NCBI RefSeq assembly: GCF_014697125.1
Contig: NZ_JACJRG010000012.1
Location: 1-64,000 of the forward strand
From: Anabaena minutissima FACHB-250
GTDB taxonomy: Bacteria > Cyanobacteriota > Cyanobacteriia > Cyanobacteriales > Nostocaceae
Length of the DNA stretch: 64,000 nt
Reading direction: 5' to 3'
Each line of letters starts with the position of its first letter. The first letter of the stretch is position 1. The position numbers and the translations under genes are program-made. Of this stretch, positions 43,159 through 51,868 are shown piece after piece. The notes under the pieces are model-generated. The model had not been told where the DNA came from. It did not search any database and worked only from the letters and a program-made list of their open reading frames with translations.

Positions 43159-43965
43159 TTAAACGATTTTAGTACGTAACAACTTTCGTAGACGACTGAA
43201 TATGTTCTCTGGAGGTGCGTCAAGGTCGAGAAATTCGACTGTTTCTCCTTCCAATCTCCGAGCAATGTTCTCAAAGGCTACAGCAGCTAGAGAAGGTGTA
43301 TCCCCTAATACTAAAGGTTCGCCGCGATTGGTGGAGACAATCACACGCTCATCATCAGGGATGACTCCAATTAAGGGTATCGCTAGCAGTTCTTGGACAT
43401 CCTGCACGGACATCATATCATTAGCCCTGACCATTGCAGGTCTGATGCGGTTGATGATCAGGTGAACGCGTTTAATACCTTGCGCTTCTAATAACCCAAC
43501 TACTCGGTCAGCATCGCGCACAGCAGAAATTTCTGGTGTGGTGACAATGAGGGCTTCTTTGGCTGGAGCGATCGCATTTTTAAAACCATTTTCAATCCCA
43601 GCCGGACTATCAATGACCACATATTGATACTTTTGCGCCAGTGCATTCACCAATAACTTCATCTGTTCTGGTGTGACAGCATCTTTGGTACGGTTTTGGG
43701 CTGCTGGTAAAAGTACCAGGTTTGGTTGACGCTTATCTTTGACTAATGCTTGTTCTAAACGGCAATCTCTAGACAGAACTTCTACAGCTGTGTAGACAAT
43801 GCGGTTTTCTAGACCTAACAGCAAATCCAAATTTCGTAGACCAAAATCCGCATCTACTAGGGCAACTTGACGACCCATTTTGGCTATAGCCATGCCCAGA
43901 TTTGCCGAAACTGTAGTTTTACCCACACCTCCTTTACCGGAGGTAATGACAATGATACGAGTCAT
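43159..43965 (-). CDS. minD: Septum site-determining ATPase MinD
   Basis: A 268-residue ParA/MinD ATPase. The deviant Walker [10 protein letters not shown] (residues 10-18) has the signature Lys11. [14 protein letters not shown] and [11 protein letters not shown] are also present. The C-terminal amphipathic helix [14 protein letters not shown] targets the membrane. It recruits MinC to block FtsZ assembly and responds to MinE. Middle gene of the min operon. Confidence 0.96.
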   Translation of the reverse strand: MTRIIVITSGKGGVGKTTVSANLGMAIAKMGRQVALVDADFGLRNLDLLLGLENRIVYTAVEVLSRDCRLEQALVKDKRQPNLVLLPAAQNRTKDAVTPEQMKLLVNALAQKYQYVVIDSPAGIENGFKNAIAPAKEALIVTTPEISAVRDADRVVGLLEAQGIKRVHLIINRIRPAMVRANDMMSVQDVQELLAIPLIGVIPDDERVIVSTNRGEPLVLGDTPSLAAVAFENIARRLEGETVEFLDLDAPPENIFSRLRKLLRTKIV

Positions 43966-44011
43966 GATACAAGTGTGCTGGATGAGGGTTAAAGAATTAT
44001 ATTAAATGTAT

Positions 44012-45076
44012 TTATGGTGCTTGATTGATCCTATTTAAAAGGTTTCTGGAAAAATCATTAGCTCTGACGATGCGAATTCCTCTAGAGGTGATGTGTGCCA
44101 CTTCTGGAAAAAATTGCGTCGGTAATTTTTCTGGCGACCTAGCCACAGCATCAGCAATTCGCAGCTGGGTTGGTTCCATATGCAGTGCCATAATTAGACA
44201 CTCACTATTGCCAGATGCACCAGCATGGGCAATACCCCGGAGACGACCCCAGACGATGATATCTCCATCTGCCAATACCATACCACCAGGATTGATATCT
44301 CCCAATAAAATTACTGTACCAGGGTGACGAATTTCCATCCCAGAACGGATTGTCATTTCCAGATATAGGGCATCAGCTTGGGGTGTAGCAGTTGCTTTCG
44401 GTTCTGAAGAGAGGATAGTTTCTGGCTGTAATTGTTCTACAGAATAACCCGATGTCACTGCTGCGATCGCTGTTTGTCGCCGACTAGTTGCTACAGATTT
44501 GAGTTGCAGTTGCACCTCACCGAAGGTTTCAGCTAGTTGTTGCATTTGTCTCGTATCCAAGAGACGATCATGTGCAATTAGATGCACGGCTGTATTTGGT
44601 GTACGCAGGCGATCGCCTGCCATCAAGCGAAATTTCAATTGTTGCCAAATATCAGACCAAGCAAACTCTGTGGCAGGTACTTGTAATTCTGTCGGTAAAA
44701 TTACTAACAGTCTCCCTTCTTCAGTTTTGAAGTGGACTTGAATATCATTTTTGACTTGATTCTCGACGAAATCAGTACCATCAAGACTCAATAAAGACGC
44801 AACATTTTCTGTTTCGGCAGCACTTGATTCTACATCACTAGGAGTAGAATTTGGCTGTTCATCTAAGCTTGCAGCCTGATGTTCGCCATCACCAGAGTCA
44901 GAATTGGACTTGAGATAGAGAAGCACAGAATCTAGCTCGGCATCAGGAATAATGGAGTTAGATTCTTCCTGCAAATTGGCAGCATTTACATTGTGAGCGG
45001 TACTCTTGGCAGTAAATTCTGCATCAGATAGTGCAGAATTTTGCTCTAAATTGGGGATAGCAGAATCAGAACTCAT
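44012..45076 (-). CDS. minC: Septum site-determining protein MinC
   Basis: A 354-residue protein, longer than E. coli MinC because of an acidic, Ser-rich N-terminal extension (about residues 1-105). A MinC_N-like domain follows (about 115-200; LVILPTELQVPATEFAWSDI). The C-terminal beta-helix (about 240-345) shows RSGMEIRHPGTVILLGDINP, then GMVLADGDIIVWGRLRGIAH, which binds MinD and FtsZ. First gene of the min operon, 46 bases before minD. The extension is usual in filamentous cyanobacteria. Confidence 0.93.
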   Translation of the reverse strand: MSSDSAIPNLEQNSALSDAEFTAKSTAHNVNAANLQEESNSIIPDAELDSVLLYLKSNSDSGDGEHQAASLDEQPNSTPSDVESSAAETENVASLLSLDGTDFVENQVKNDIQVHFKTEEGRLLVILPTELQVPATEFAWSDIWQQLKFRLMAGDRLRTPNTAVHLIAHDRLLDTRQMQQLAETFGEVQLQLKSVATSRRQTAIAAVTSGYSVEQLQPETILSSEPKATATPQADALYLEMTIRSGMEIRHPGTVILLGDINPGGMVLADGDIIVWGRLRGIAHAGASGNSECLIMALHMEPTQLRIADAVARSPEKLPTQFFPEVAHITSRGIRIVRANDFSRNLLNRINQAP

Positions 45077-45212
45077 GCAGCTTCAGCCAAAATTAAACAA
45101 ATACACCCGGTAATTCGTAATTCGTAATACCCTACTGCTAGGCTTACACCTCCGTAGGAAATGGTATAACTACCAATATTAGACTAGTTGCAAAATACAG
45201 CAACGTCTTTAC

Positions 45213-46559
45213 TTAAGTATTTTTAGTTAATCTTTTGTAAACTGTCCCCAAAGCATCAGCATTTCCTACATTACCGGGAAATAGAACTACTGGTAAGTTG
45301 GGAAACTGGGGATGATCGGCTGGGGTAATTACCATTGAACACCCTGCTAAAATTTGACCTAGTAATCGGGCTGATCTTAATTCCAAGCCTGTACTCAAGA
45401 CATCATTGGAAGTAATCCCACCTTTGCTAATCAGAAAACCAATATCAGAGGGTAAGCCTTGGACAATATCCATTAATAATTGGGAAACTTTAATCCCAAA
45501 TTGTAAGCGGGTGGTGACATTAGCAAATGTGAGTTCCTGACGACTGGTATAAACTACTGGGGTTTTACCTGCATTGTGTAATTGATGTATTGTATCGAGA
45601 ATCTCACTGAGGAGTGTAGCAGCTGCGTCTGTTTGTTCATCTAGTAACCGTGATACATTTACCTCAATTCCCACAGTTCCCGCTACTTTTAACAACGATT
45701 CTAGTTGCTGCGTAGTCTTTTTGACATGAGAACCAACGATGACTGCACCTGGTTTACCTTGGCGCACGTACTCAGCCATATTTTCGGCGGCGATGGGTTG
45801 GGGCGGTAAAGCCGCTAATGCTGTTAAGATACTGGCTGCACTACGGAATAGAAAGCGTTTACCTTGACTGGCGGCGGTTAATATATCTATAGCAAAGCGA
45901 TTGAGATCCGCTTGAGTTTCACCATCGACGACACAGCACTGATTACCTGTGAGTTTGAGTAAGCGTTCTAAACTCCCAGTACGAATATCAGCCAGTATAA
46001 ACCTTTCTACTGCTGACTCTGGGATGCGTCCTTTGGTTTTTTCTGCGACATACTTCGGTAAGTAGCTGTGATGGTAGCCGAAAACAGAATCACGGGCAAA
46101 TTCAGTTTCGTGGACTGGGGTAGGTACACCATCAATAATGAGGTAATGCACACTGTCACGGGTAATGCGTCCCCCTTCTGTCAGAGGTGTTTCACCAACA
46201 AAGAAAGCTGGTACAAGAAAATGTGCGTCGAATGAACCTAGTTCTTGGGCGATCGCATCAGTTTCAATGGGATAATGTCCCCGTAAGGTGGAATCAGAAC
46301 GACTCACTACCAGAAAATCAGTCACACCTTCAGCCGCTAAAGCCACCTTTAAGTTTTGACATACTTCCTTCGTTACCGATGTAGCTGACTCTGGAGGTAA
46401 GGATCGAGTATTTGTCAGGACAAAGAAAATCGGCGAATCATCCCGTAACCCCAGACGTAAAGTTTCTACATCCCAACGCATTAGCAGCAAACAGCTATGG
46501 ACTGTTTGAGAACCGGTAGGATCATCATCTAAGACGATTATTTTGGGTTTGTTACTCAT
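45213..46559 (-). CDS. Four-carbon acid sugar kinase family protein (DUF1537)
   Basis: About 448 residues from ATG 46559; an upstream in-frame TTG at 46568 is a weaker alternative. The N-terminal domain has the acidic IVLDDDPTGSQTVHSC signature with sugar-binding SRSDSTLRGHYP. The C-terminal nucleotide domain shows ISKGGITSNDVLSTGLELRS and LFPGNVGNADALGTV. DUF1537 enzymes (OtnK/DtnK/PdxA-associated kinases) phosphorylate four-carbon acid sugars such as erythronate or threonate. The usual partners (PdxA2, aldolase, dehydrogenase) are not nearby, so the substrate is open. Confidence 0.85.
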   Translation of the reverse strand: MSNKPKIIVLDDDPTGSQTVHSCLLLMRWDVETLRLGLRDDSPIFFVLTNTRSLPPESATSVTKEVCQNLKVALAAEGVTDFLVVSRSDSTLRGHYPIETDAIAQELGSFDAHFLVPAFFVGETPLTEGGRITRDSVHYLIIDGVPTPVHETEFARDSVFGYHHSYLPKYVAEKTKGRIPESAVERFILADIRTGSLERLLKLTGNQCCVVDGETQADLNRFAIDILTAASQGKRFLFRSAASILTALAALPPQPIAAENMAEYVRQGKPGAVIVGSHVKKTTQQLESLLKVAGTVGIEVNVSRLLDEQTDAAATLLSEILDTIHQLHNAGKTPVVYTSRQELTFANVTTRLQFGIKVSQLLMDIVQGLPSDIGFLISKGGITSNDVLSTGLELRSARLLGQILAGCSMVITPADHPQFPNLPVVLFPGNVGNADALGTVYKRLTKNT

Positions 46560-46597
46560 GGAATTCAAAATTAGTCATTAGTTTTTCTTCCCCTGCT

Positions 46598-46620
46598 CCC
46601 TGTCACCTGTCACCTGTTCT
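46598..46620. repeat. STRR (TGTCACC)n overlapping a stop codon
   Basis: Tandem CCTGTCA heptamers overlap the last codons and stop of the membrane-protein gene at 46603-47256. Confidence 0.7.
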
Positions 46621-47256
46621 TTGTGCCTGTACATCCAAGGCAATCTGCAATGCTTGATTGAAAATTAGGGTGTATTCGCTAGCCTCAGTGTTGGCTTGTA
46701 AAGCTTGGATATTGGTTAAATTATTGACAGATAAGTCTTGATTATCTGCAAGCAGTGTTTTATTATCCCGCAAAAGGCGATCGCTTGTTAAAGCCCGGAC
46801 TAAATCTTCGCGCAGGAGTTGTAGGGCAGTGATAACCTTATCTCTATCATTGAGGCTATCATCTAATTCTCCTGAGACTGCCAACTGATCATTGACATCC
46901 ACAGCTACAATCAAGGCGTGATATTGGTCAACTGTATCGAAAAGCTTGGTGAGGGTTTTGGGAATTTTGAACCACCGCCAGAGCGATCGCCCCAGTAACA
47001 CTGCGATCGGTACTACAATCAGCAGAATGATTCCCCAAGTGATTGCAGAACCAGTTAAAAGAATAATTAAGCCATAAATCCAGGCAATAATAATTAAGGC
47101 TAACTCCAGGGATTTTAGTATCTCCCTTTGCCAAAATTTTAATCGCTGCGCACGATCTGCGATTATTGCAGGTCGTAGAACTGCGTCGGGAGACACCCCA
47201 CTCAACCGTCTCAGTTCACCCTTGCTAATTTCCAACCCTATTAAGTCCGGCTGCAC
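46603..47256 (-). CDS. Membrane protein of unknown function with STRR-derived end
   Basis: A 217-residue protein with two close hydrophobic helices (about residues 50-70 and 72-92) forming a hairpin, then a long cytoplasmic helical domain (ALIVAVDVNDQLAVSGELDD, VITALQLLREDLVRALTSDR). The last residues RTGDR and the stop codon are encoded by a TGTCACC heptamer tandem repeat, so the C-terminus is repeat-derived. I recall similar proteins only from cyanobacteria. No function known. Confidence 0.7.
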   Translation of the reverse strand: MQPDLIGLEISKGELRRLSGVSPDAVLRPAIIADRAQRLKFWQREILKSLELALIIIAWIYGLIILLTGSAITWGIILLIVVPIAVLLGRSLWRWFKIPKTLTKLFDTVDQYHALIVAVDVNDQLAVSGELDDSLNDRDKVITALQLLREDLVRALTSDRLLRDNKTLLADNQDLSVNNLTNIQALQANTEASEYTLIFNQALQIALDVQAQRTGDR

Positions 47257-47621
47257 AACTAGAAACTCCTAGGAAATGCAAGTTGCGTATTTATTTTAGT
47301 GTGATTTTAGTTGACTTTGAACACAACAAAAAATCACTTAGAGCTAATTTGTAGCCTAAAGTAAAATACTTACCTTGTAAGGGCTTCATGAATTTGAGTT
47401 ATTACAGCACTTATTGGCTGAAATTTAGACATAGCAATGATTTTAGTCCCGTTTAAGACTTTCTTTACGAATCAGATATTGTGCTGTAAATAAGTAATCT
47501 GTTAACAGCAATTGATACAATTTTTAATTAATAAGTATTTAGACAATCCCAACGCCAATATAATTGCTAGAAAAATTTTTCTCTTCACTTGCTTGAATTT
47601 CTAAAAAAGTACGCTATCGTT

Positions 47622-47801
47622 TGAAATAGTTGCTTCTCCTTTATGTACTAATGAGTGGGTTTACCCATGCAGCTTCAACATTTTCGACGCATAAAGTAAG
47701 GGAAAAAGGAGATATTAGCTGCACGGTAAGCTGGAAAGTGTACTAGTAAGTTTTTGCACGAAATTAGCCATTGAAAACCCGCACAAAGCGAAGCGGGTTT
47801 T
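47622..47801 (+). ncRNA. Candidate small non-coding RNA
   Basis: A possible promoter (TTGAAT, 16 bases, TATCGT at about 47592-47619) precedes about 180 bases ending in a strong terminator hairpin at 47774-47801. Within it, TCTCCTTT (about 47634) can pair with AAAGGAGA (about 47706), and TGGGTTTACCCA forms a small hairpin. No plus-strand gene is present to use the terminator. The size is near that of 6S RNA, but I cannot match it to a known family. Confidence 0.35.
47774..47801 (+). terminator. Strong terminator hairpin
   Basis: AAAACCCGC and GCGGGTTTT form a 9-bp stem around a 10-base loop and end in TTTTAT. It can act on either strand because of the flanking A-run. No annotated plus-strand gene precedes it. 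Confidence 0.7.
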
Positions 47802-47896
47802 ATGCATCTCAATAAAATTTACGACTGCATCCAAAAAAGAGCTTGGATACAGCGATGCTGTGTTCCTAAAATCATCAGAATTCTCTTGGTAAATCA

Positions 47897-48136
47897 ATGC
47901 TGATTCATAAAGACAAAAAAAGTGTGATTCCCCCCAAATTACCCCCTTCAGGAAACTGGGTCATCCTGTTGTTTATATATGCTATTTTGTTAGGGCATAT
48001 TCTTACTGCCTATAGTCAAGACTCTAATTGTTTCAGACTGTCTGTTAGAGTTTGGGGAGTCGAATATAGTTTTGAGCGTGCAACCTGTCCAGTTTCAACG
48101 AATCAGCAACAGCAGACTCAAGACATAGACAAATAA
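47897..48136 (+). CDS. Small single-helix membrane protein, unknown
   Basis: A 79-residue protein. Residues about 20-38 (NWVILLFIYAILLGHILTAY) form one membrane helix. The following domain has two Cys (SNCFRLSVRVWGVEYSFERA, then TC) that may pair on the outer side. A Gln-rich tail ends it. No known family. Coding potential is plausible but unproven. Confidence 0.5.
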   Translation: MLIHKDKKSVIPPKLPPSGNWVILLFIYAILLGHILTAYSQDSNCFRLSVRVWGVEYSFERATCPVSTNQQQQTQDIDK

Positions 48137-48270
48137 CATAAATGCTAATAGTGTGATCGCTAGGGTAAGCTTCTAAATAATTACTCATAGCGATCGCCCT
48201 GATAGCAGAATCTAAAAAACATAGTTTTTGTAAATCAGCAAAATCAAGCTTAATTACTACTCAAGACTCT

Positions 48271-48906
48271 ATGCAGGAATGTTTGAAGAAACAATTACAC
48301 ACCAAGTTAAAGGATATTCAACGCCACAGTGATGGTTCTCCAGTCACCAATTTGCAGATAAACAGAACCTTAGCTACGGAAATAGAACAACTAACAACAG
48401 AATTAGAAAACTGCAATCCCAATGCTAGTCCTCTATTGTATGCCACTGATTTGTTAAACGGAGCTTGGCAATTACAATACTCAACGGCTAGAGAAATTCG
48501 TGCTTTAGCTTCCCTTCCTTGGGGATTAACGGTAGGTAAAGTTTATCAATTAATTGATGTCACCAATAAACAATTCTTCAACTTAGCTTTTGTCAAACAT
48601 TCACTTGGGCTATTATCGGGATACGTGAAAGTGACAGCTAGCTTTGAGCCTGCTATTGAAGATGTATCACTAGCACTGAATAAACGTATCAATGTCTATT
48701 TTGACAAACGTTATCTAGCGATTGAGAAGATTATTGGTATTGATACACCACTATTTAATCCATTTAAAGTTGTTCAAGCTAATAATCCTCAAGGTAGAGT
48801 TGCCACCCTTGACATTACTTATTTAGATGAAACTTTAAGAATTGGACGTGGCGGCGATGATAGTTTGTTTATTCTGACTAAATCTGCTGATATACCTGAT
48901 TTGTAA
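48271..48906 (+). CDS. PAP/fibrillin family lipid-associated protein
   Basis: A 211-residue protein of the plastid-lipid-associated (PAP/fibrillin) family, a lipocalin-like barrel found in plastoglobules and on thylakoids. The family start DLLNGAWQLQYSTAREIRAL, the strands GLLSGYVKVTASFEPAIED and RINVYFDKRYLAIEKIIGI, and the closing ATLDITYLDETLRIGRGGDDSLF-type segment are visible. It probably binds prenylquinones or carotenoids. Monocistronic, followed by a HIP1-built hairpin. Confidence 0.88.
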   Translation: MQECLKKQLHTKLKDIQRHSDGSPVTNLQINRTLATEIEQLTTELENCNPNASPLLYATDLLNGAWQLQYSTAREIRALASLPWGLTVGKVYQLIDVTNKQFFNLAFVKHSLGLLSGYVKVTASFEPAIEDVSLALNKRINVYFDKRYLAIEKIIGIDTPLFNPFKVVQANNPQGRVATLDITYLDETLRIGRGGDDSLFILTKSADIPDL

Positions 48907-48910
48907 AAAT

Positions 48911-48944
48911 GCGATCGCTTTCAGTAACTGCGCAAAGCGATCGC
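48911..48944 (+). terminator. Hairpin made of two HIP1 octamers
   Basis: GCGATCGCTTT (48911-48921) pairs with AAAGCGATCGC (48934-48944) around a 12-base loop. It lies five bases after the PAP/fibrillin stop. Both arms contain the HIP1 octamer. A T-rich stretch appears only about 20 bases later, so termination is plausible but not certain. Confidence 0.5.
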
Positions 48945-49043
48945 CTCAGCAATATTTGTACTTTTTTCTAAGCTTTTGGGTGGATGAATAACTCCGTAAA
49001 AATGGGTAGAAATTAATTAAAAGCCTAACGAGAGGATAAATCC

Positions 49044-49283
49044 ATGACTCAAGGTAACGGACATTCCCAAGAACCTATTAGCAACTTAGAATACGACTTT
49101 CTTACCGTATTACAAAATAAGGCTGAAGCAGTTAGAGCTTATGAAACTTATATTGAAGACGCAAAAGCCGTTAAATCGCAGCCTTGTGTAGATTTATTCC
49201 AAAAATTGCGTCAATCGGAAATTGAGCAAGCACAAGAAATTCGTCATCATCTGCAAGAAGTAATGCAGCACGGTAAGATGTAA
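49044..49283 (+). CDS. Small helical protein of unknown function
   Basis: A 79-residue, mostly helical, acidic soluble protein (ISNLEYDFLTVLQNKAEAVR, then AYETYIEDAKAVKSQPCVDL and QEIRHHLQEVMQHGKM). The ribosome site AGAGGA lies about 8 bases before the ATG. The Glu/His spacing in its two helices recalls half of a ferritin-like bundle, but this is only an impression. A palindromic repeat follows. Confidence 0.6.
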   Translation: MTQGNGHSQEPISNLEYDFLTVLQNKAEAVRAYETYIEDAKAVKSQPCVDLFQKLRQSEIEQAQEIRHHLQEVMQHGKM

Positions 49284-49299
49284 TATCCTTGATAGGTTT

Positions 49300-49357
49300 G
49301 TAGTAAGCACTTTAGTGTTTCAATATTTTATGATTTAAGGACTAAAGTCCTTACTAC
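49300..49357. repeat. Inverted repeat GTAGTAAG...CTTACTAC
   Basis: GTAGTAAGCACTTTAGTG at 49300-49317 and AAGGACTAAAGTCCTTACTAC at 49337-49357 are inverted relatives. The right arm itself contains GGACTAAAGTCC. This is a known type of cyanobacterial palindromic repeat. Confidence 0.65.
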
Positions 49358-49379
49358 GAACTAGGGTAAAACCTTTTAG

Positions 49380-50267
49380 TTAAGTTTTTAATTTGGGGTT
49401 TTGGATAACTTTGGAATTACCATAGGCTATTTTAAAATCTCCTGTAATGTGTGATGGTTGACTAGAAAAATCACAAATAGATTGAAAGGGACAAAAGCGA
49501 CAGTGATTTCCAGGATTGGGGGGAAATATCTCACTGAAACTCTGAACAGATTCTTGGTACTTTTGGATATCTAATTGATGTTTTTGAGCAATTTTTACTA
49601 ACTCAATTTTCAAAGATTCTAATTCATTATTTTTAAGTTGAATTAGTTCTGATGCTTGACGGAGTTCTAGATTATAAAATGAGGCGACAGCTTCCCTACC
49701 AGGATAAAGATAACTAGCAGCTAATAAATAAACTAATGCTTGTCTTTTATCAAAATGAGACTTACCAGTTTTAAAATCTACAATATGTAAAGTTTGAGCA
49801 TCTGACTCAATAAAAACGCAGTCCATTGCTGCATATAAACGGAAGCGATAATTTTCTTGCTCAATAAAAATTGGTTTGGGAAAACCTTCATCACCGCGAG
49901 TTAGTTGAAGAATCCGTTTACCTAAAAGTAAAGGTGCTTCATAATATTTTTTCAGAATTTCTAGCACTCGCTGTTGCACTTGAACGGCCGAGTTATTTAA
50001 TTTTAATAATTGTGCAACTTGCTCTACTCCATCTGATCGCGTCAACAGATGTCGATTATGATGAAACTCATAAACACCTTTTTGCGCCAGTAACCCAATG
50101 CGCTGAGGTGGAGTAGCATTTGCTAATAGTGCTTTAACTTGTGGTTCATTTTGACGCGCTTTGATAAACCCCCGTCTCATCTGGCAGTGCCAACGTTCTT
50201 GCCCTATAGCTGGGGCAACTAAAGACCAGAGGTGATAACTAACAAAAAGTCGTTCGGGGGTTGACAT
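49380..50267 (-). CDS. PD-(D/E)XK nuclease with Cas4/AddB-like Fe-S cysteines
   Basis: A 295-residue RecB-family nuclease. The core motif is MDCVFIESD, then IVDFKTGK with Asp164 and Lys166 (motifs II/III), followed by QALVYLLAASYLYPG with the QxxxY motif IV. Four cysteines, Cys28 (RWHC), Cys256, Cys259 and Cys265 (CRFCPFQSIC), have the C...C-x2-C-x5-C layout of the [4Fe-4S] cluster that clamps Cas4, AddB and Dna2 nucleases. No CRISPR or cas genes are near. It could be a solitary repair or processing exonuclease. Stand-alone gene divergent from the phosphoglucomutase-family gene. Confidence 0.85.
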   Translation of the reverse strand: MSTPERLFVSYHLWSLVAPAIGQERWHCQMRRGFIKARQNEPQVKALLANATPPQRIGLLAQKGVYEFHHNRHLLTRSDGVEQVAQLLKLNNSAVQVQQRVLEILKKYYEAPLLLGKRILQLTRGDEGFPKPIFIEQENYRFRLYAAMDCVFIESDAQTLHIVDFKTGKSHFDKRQALVYLLAASYLYPGREAVASFYNLELRQASELIQLKNNELESLKIELVKIAQKHQLDIQKYQESVQSFSEIFPPNPGNHCRFCPFQSICDFSSQPSHITGDFKIAYGNSKVIQNPKLKT

Positions 50268-50374
50268 TGCTCAATAGCAGTGAGAAATAATACGGTGGAA
50301 GACGCTTGCAGCTACGCACGCTTTGCGGGAAGCTTCCTAATAGAGTTCACAAAATATGGGAGAAAGTGGCAAAC

Positions 50375-51799
50375 ATGAGTGGTAGCAATTCTAGCAAGAT
50401 AGTATTTGGCACTGATGGATGGCGAGGTATTATCGCCGATGATTTCACTTTTCCCAATGTGCGGAAGGTAACAAGAGCGATCGCCAGTTATTTGGGAACA
50501 GCCTATACAAAAGATAGACCAGTCCTGATTGCTTACGATACGCGCTTTTTAGCTGACCAGTTTGCCCAGACAGCAGCCCAAGTCTTAGCTGACTTAGGAT
50601 GGAATGTCAAAATTACTGATCGGGATTGCCCCACACCAGTAATTGCCTATAATGCCCGTCACCTGAATTCGGCTGGGGCATTGATGTTTACGGCTAGTCA
50701 TAATCCAGCACCTTACTGTGGGATTAAATATATCCCTGACTATGCTGGCCCTGCCACTCCAGAAATTACTGATACTATTGTGGCAAATATAGAAAGTTCA
50801 TCGGATGAGTTACCTGGTGACAACCCATCAGGTTCTATTTCTATTTTCGATCCCAAACCAGACTATCTCCAATTTATCTATACATTGCTGGATGTGGAAA
50901 GAATTAAGAGCGCACAGCTAAAAGTCAAGTATGATGCGTTATATTCTACATCCCGTGGCTATTTAGATGAAATCTTGCAACAAAGTGGCACACAATTAGA
51001 AAGTTTCCACGATTGGCGTGATGTGCTGTTTGGCGGTGGAATGCCAGAACCCAAGGGAGAACAACTAGTTGAATTAGTGGAAGCCGTTCGTCGAGATCAT
51101 GCAGATTTGGGTTTGGCGACAGATGGAGATAGCGATCGCTTTGGGATTGTGGATGAACAAGGCGAAGTCCTCACCCCTAACACTGTGCTATTAGTGTTAG
51201 CTAGACATTTAATCAAAAATAAAGGTAAAAGCGGTGCGATCGTCCGCACAGTGGCGACAACACACCTATTAGATAACTTTGCCGCTAAACACGGCTTACC
51301 ACTTTATGAGACAGCCGTAGGCTTTAAATACATTGGTGCAAAAATGCGGGAAACCACCGTTTTAATTGGTGGTGAAGAATCTGGCGGTTTAAGTATTATT
51401 GGACATATTCCCGAAAAAGATGGCATTTTGGCGGATATGCTGATTGCTGAGGCGATCGCCTATGAAGGTAAACCTTTGAGTCAATTAGTCAAAGAAGCGA
51501 TCGCAGAAGCTGACGGGCCACTTTACAACAAACGTCTGGACTTACACTTAACAGAAGCCCACAAAGTCGCGGTGATTGACTCCTTTACTAAAAATCCTCC
51601 TTCCGAGGTAGCCGGGATTAAAGTTAAAGAAGTTGGACGCAAGGATGGGATTAAGCTGTATCTAGAAGAAGGTAGCTGGGTGTTGCTGCGTCCTTCCGGT
51701 ACTGAACCACTGGTACGCGTTTATCTAGAAACCAACTCCCCTGAGAAACTTAGCCAACTCGCCCAAGAAATGGAAAGTGCGATCGCTAAGTTAGCATAG
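50375..51799 (+). CDS. Phosphoglucomutase/phosphomannomutase family protein
   Basis: About 474 residues from ATG 50375. An upstream ATG at 50306 would add a leader running through a GC-rich repeat and is rejected. It is an alpha-D-phosphohexomutase with active-site phosphoserine Ser108 in TASHNPAPYCGIKY, the Mg2+ loop DGDSDRFG, the sugar loop GGEESGG and the phosphate loop RPSGTEPLVRVY. The substrate (glucose, mannose or glucosamine phosphate) cannot be fixed from these motifs. The family supplies sugar phosphates for glycogen and envelope polymers. Confidence 0.9.
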   Translation: MSGSNSSKIVFGTDGWRGIIADDFTFPNVRKVTRAIASYLGTAYTKDRPVLIAYDTRFLADQFAQTAAQVLADLGWNVKITDRDCPTPVIAYNARHLNSAGALMFTASHNPAPYCGIKYIPDYAGPATPEITDTIVANIESSSDELPGDNPSGSISIFDPKPDYLQFIYTLLDVERIKSAQLKVKYDALYSTSRGYLDEILQQSGTQLESFHDWRDVLFGGGMPEPKGEQLVELVEAVRRDHADLGLATDGDSDRFGIVDEQGEVLTPNTVLLVLARHLIKNKGKSGAIVRTVATTHLLDNFAAKHGLPLYETAVGFKYIGAKMRETTVLIGGEESGGLSIIGHIPEKDGILADMLIAEAIAYEGKPLSQLVKEAIAEADGPLYNKRLDLHLTEAHKVAVIDSFTKNPPSEVAGIKVKEVGRKDGIKLYLEEGSWVLLRPSGTEPLVRVYLETNSPEKLSQLAQEMESAIAKLA

Positions 51800-51868
51800 A
51801 ACTTTAGACCGCAGATGCACACTGAGATTATCTGTGTACATCTGCATCTATCTATGGTTATATTTTTT

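Larger units (their letters stand above)
47257..47896. other. Intergenic region with a candidate small RNA
   Basis: About 640 bases with no convincing protein gene. The right part (about 47620-47801) holds internal pairing and a terminator and is listed as a candidate RNA. The left part is AT-rich and shows nothing I can name. Confidence 0.5.

Noticed and set aside
47715..47897. Minus-strand frame of 60 codons overlapping the candidate RNA
   Set aside because: It runs through the terminator hairpin and has no conserved features.
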